Below, piece by piece: positions 5,818 through 8,438 of a DNA stretch of 8,438 nt. A program made the translations under genes and the position numbers. How positions within the stretch are numbered: the stretch's first letter is position 1; every line of letters starts with the position of its first letter. The stretch lies in the NCBI GenBank assembly GCA_020435085.1, contig JAGRAB010000118.1, positions 2,779-11,216 of the forward strand, written 5' to 3'. The notes beneath the pieces are model-generated. The model searched no databases. It saw only the letters and a program-made list of their open reading frames with translations, and was not told the origin of the DNA. This DNA comes from Bdellovibrionales bacterium (GTDB lineage Bacteria > Bdellovibrionota > Bdellovibrionia > Bdellovibrionales > UBA1609).

Positions 5818-8438
5818 AAAACTCTTTTCGTATTCTCTTTATTTTATTTGTGCTAATGCTATTTGGAAAGTCATCTTTTCAACAAGGGATTCAAAAGAAA
5901 GGTGCTCAACCGTTATTGACAGTTCAAGTTTTAGTGCGAACCAAGCAAAATATCTCTAAAACTATTTCTGAGATAAAAAAACGATCGTTTGTTGTTAACG
6001 TTGAAAAGTTTGACGCTTATCCAGATTCTTATTTTGACCGACTCTTTGATGTCACACTAAAAAACTCAACAATGGCCATCAATGCATTAAAACATATTTC
6101 TGGAGTTGAAGGTGTTCACATTCCTCAACGTGTTTATTTAACTTCTATTTATCCTGCAAAAAATAATCACCCCGTAACAAATGACACCCTATTTAATTTT
6201 CAATGGGCTCTTAAAAATATTTATATTCCTGGTGATGAAACAATCAATCAACTTCCTGAACGAAGTCGAGGTCATCTCGTTAGAAAAGATCTCAGCGATG
6301 TGGATACCGAGTTTATTTCAAGTCAACCCGCTGATGGATCTATGCAAACTTATGATCTTATGATTGGACCTAAAACAGAAAGTATTGCAGATAAAGAATC
6401 TGGAAATCCCATTATTGTTGCTGTCATCGACAGCGGCATTGACTGGACTCACCCTGAACTTGAAGACGCTATTTATGTAAATAAAAAAGAATGCCCTGAT
6501 GGTCGACTTGGACCTCCTCGAAGAGATGAAGATCAAAATGGTTATGAGGGAGATTGTATGGGTTGGAACTTCACTGTTTCAAAAGTGTCTCCTGCTCGCA
6601 ATCGCCCTTTTGATACAATGGGACATGGAACCCATATTGCTGGTGCTTTAGCTGCTAAAAAAAATAACCAATTAGGGATTGCAGGTATTTCTTCTCGAAT
6701 AAAAATCATGCCGTTAAAAGTTGTTGGTCAAGGATCCGACCTTAATGACAACACTCAATACGATGCAGATACTTTTGATGGTTTCACCAGTCAAATTGCA
6801 AAAGCCATTCGCTATGCCACTCATGAAGGAGCTCAAGTCATCAACCTGAGCCTTGGGTGGCCACGAGTTTCAAATACAGATATTGTTCAAGAAGCTATTC
6901 GAGAGGCTCTTGAAAATAATGTGACCATTGTGGCAGCTGCAGGAAATGACTCACATTCAAGTAAGATTATTCCTTGCGATTACCCAGGGGTGATTTGTGT
7001 TGGAGCTATTAATAATGATGGAACCGTTGCTGATTTTTCCAACTATGGTGGTCAAGTGGATGTCCTTGCTCCTGGGCATGGAATACTCAGCACGTACCCT
7101 ATGGCATTAACTCCCAATATCTTTGATCTCACAGGTTATGAAATATTAAATGGAACTTCCCAAGCTGCTCCTTATGTATCTGCACTCGCTGCTTTATTAA
7201 AATTGAATGATCCAAAAATAACGACTGATGAAATCAAAGCACGAATGATTCTTGCATCAAGACCTGTTTTTCGTAAAAAATCTTCAGAATCAAACTCTTA
7301 TCAAGTCAGTACTCAAAATATTGGTGGAGCTATTCAATTTGAAAAAACCATTGAACAAATGCCTCAACCACTCGTAATTCCACGACTGAAAAGAGTTTCA
7401 TTGATTTCCTATCAACCAAAAACTCTTCATGCACAGTGGAATCTAGAAATTAAAAACTTATGGAGCCCTGCTAAGAATATACATATTGAGATACACTCAC
7501 AGAAGTCGGGTTTGAAAATTTTAAAAAATAAATTTAATATTTCTGAGATGACATCTGGAGAGATCATATCCCTCCCTATCGAAATCCAACTAGAAAATGA
7601 TGATATTGAAAGTGAATGGAATTTAGAAATTGAAATTTCGAGTCAAGGACAACAACCCATTCTTGTCTCTCATCAACTCCAGTTAGCTCGTGATTTCGTT
7701 GATGACGAAAAATCTATTAAAGTTTCTCTTCCCTCTGGTTTTTCAGGACAATTACGACCTGTTATTGATTTGAGAAATACCCTGAATACCCCAACGCTCT
7801 TTAAAACCTCTATTAATGAGGCTGGTACAGAGTTTTCTATTCAGTTTTATCAAGTTATCAATAATGCAGAGCTAAAAACTTCTGACCCCATTATTATTCC
7901 TCATCTTCACCTGACCCCAAGTGGCCTTCGAACAGAAGGGCAAAATATTCAAGTTTTAAGTGAAGACCTCAACGGAGACGGCCTTGAAGAATATGTCATC
8001 GTAGGAATTTATACCGATGAGGATGGACAAAAAGATTCTATTCAACTCTCTTATTTGAACCATCTATTTCAACCATTGTATGGCCCACTTTCACATCTTA
8101 CCACCCCTCTTATGTATGCAGCCCCTACTTTTTCGAACATCAAGTTTATTGAATTTTCAGTTCCTCAAGTGGGAAAAATAAAAACTCCTATCTTTACTTT
8201 TGAAGGAGGGGTCACTCCAGAAAAAGATCGCCCTTCTCCTTTTGAATTTAAAGATCCTTATAATGCTCAAAAAGGAATTTTTGCTATTGTTCCTAAAGTT
8301 CAAGATAATCAACTTATTGGTGAGGTAAGAAAAGTGGATTCTTTTGCTTTTCTACAAAATCTTATGAGCCGAATTCATGTTCGAGATGTTGATAGAATGG
8401 AACTTATAGGACTTCTTCCACAAAATGCAAAAAATCTC
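5814..8438 (+). CDS. Secreted subtilisin-like serine protease (S8 family), 3' end outside window
   Basis: The frame is open for 875 codons to the right edge. A hydrophobic N-terminus (MKNSFR, then about residues 7-18) indicates export, although the cleavage site is not canonical. Residues about 32-110 look like an inhibitor-type propeptide (LFDVTLKNS, then GVEGVHIPQRV). The catalytic domain begins near FNFQWALKN (127-135). The triad is intact: Asp206 in VAVIDSGID, His271 in GHGTHIAG and Ser449 in NGTSQAAP, with oxyanion Asn378 in AAAGND. Met is replaced by Gln after the serine, tolerated in some subtilases. The 65-residue gap between Asp and His holds a DEDQNGY...GWNF insert common in larger subtilases. 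Cysteines C227/C248 and C388/C395 may form disulfides. After about residue 515 come beta-rich extension domains, with a calcium-loop-like DLNGDG at 718-723. Family and triad are certain; substrate is unknown. The start overlaps the upstream stop as ATGA with only a weak GGA site, suggesting translational coupling. Confidence 0.95.
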   Translation, partial: MKNSFRILFILFVLMLFGKSSFQQGIQKKGAQPLLTVQVLVRTKQNISKTISEIKKRSFVVNVEKFDAYPDSYFDRLFDVTLKNSTMAINALKHISGVEGVHIPQRVYLTSIYPAKNNHPVTNDTLFNFQWALKNIYIPGDETINQLPERSRGHLVRKDLSDVDTEFISSQPADGSMQTYDLMIGPKTESIADKESGNPIIVAVIDSGIDWTHPELEDAIYVNKKECPDGRLGPPRRDEDQNGYEGDCMGWNFTVSKVSPARNRPFDTMGHGTHIAGALAAKKNNQLGIAGISSRIKIMPLKVVGQGSDLNDNTQYDADTFDGFTSQIAKAIRYATHEGAQVINLSLGWPRVSNTDIVQEAIREALENNVTIVAAAGNDSHSSKIIPCDYPGVICVGAINNDGTVADFSNYGGQVDVLAPGHGILSTYPMALTPNIFDLTGYEILNGTSQAAPYVSALAALLKLNDPKITTDEIKARMILASRPVFRKKSSESNSYQVSTQNIGGAIQFEKTIEQMPQPLVIPRLKRVSLISYQPKTLHAQWNLEIKNLWSPAKNIHIEIHSQKSGLKILKNKFNISEMTSGEIISLPIEIQLENDDIESEWNLEIEISSQGQQPILVSHQLQLARDFVDDEKSIKVSLPSGFSGQLRPVIDLRNTLNTPTLFKTSINEAGTEFSIQFYQVINNAELKTSDPIIIPHLHLTPSGLRTEGQNIQVLSEDLNGDGLEEYVIVGIYTDEDGQKDSIQLSYLNHLFQPLYGPLSHLTTPLMYAAPTFSNIKFIEFSVPQVGKIKTPIFTFEGGVTPEKDRPSPFEFKDPYNAQKGIFAIVPKVQDNQLIGEVRKVDSFAFLQNLMSRIHVRDVDRMELIGLLPQNAKNL

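Noticed and set aside
6181..6536. Two short frames (6181-6363 plus, 6318-6536 minus) within the protease
   Set aside because: Both overlap the well-supported protease frame that carries the Asp and propeptide regions; no independent evidence.

Overview
This AT-rich window holds four protein genes in two divergent pairs around a gene-poor centre of about 430 bases. Both left-hand genes are on the minus strand, and the right-hand pair is a tight operon on the plus strand. All four proteins start with export signals: one lipoprotein signal, two good signal peptides, and one hydrophobic N-terminus with a less clear cleavage site. The window therefore encodes cell-envelope or secreted functions only. 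No rRNA, tRNA, CRISPR array, transposase or phage gene is visible. The composition, the many unrecognised exported proteins, the subtilisin-family protease and the GGTGCC-type palindrome would fit a Gram-negative predatory or relative lineage such as Bdellovibrionota. That is an impression from style and not a demonstrated assignment.

Layout. Positions 1-1469 (minus) hold the first 489 codons of a large lipoprotein with a Gly/Ser/Asp/Thr-rich linker, cut by the left window edge. Positions 1655-2074 (minus) encode a 139-residue periplasmic protein that may be an OB-fold. Positions 2075-2505 are intergenic. They hold a 12-bp palindrome next to the 139-residue gene, a possible 33-codon small ORF with a very good ribosome binding site, a cluster of AGGTGC/GCACCT words, a perfect 23-bp inverted repeat at 2298-2352, and a good sigma70-like promoter at 2385-2413. 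Positions 2506-5817 (plus) encode a 1103-residue exported protein of no family I can name with confidence. Its start is best placed at a GTG, 24 codons downstream of the longest possible start. Positions 5814-8438 (plus) encode a subtilisin-like serine protease (S8 family) with an intact catalytic triad and a long C-terminal extension, cut by the right edge.

How the genes relate. The last two genes overlap by 4 bases (ATGA), so they are probably translated from one message with translational coupling. A secreted subtilase made in step with a large exported partner is the most system-like feature here. The partner could be substrate, anchor, inhibitor or co-factor, and the sequence does not say which. 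The two minus-strand genes are 185 bases apart and probably have separate promoters.
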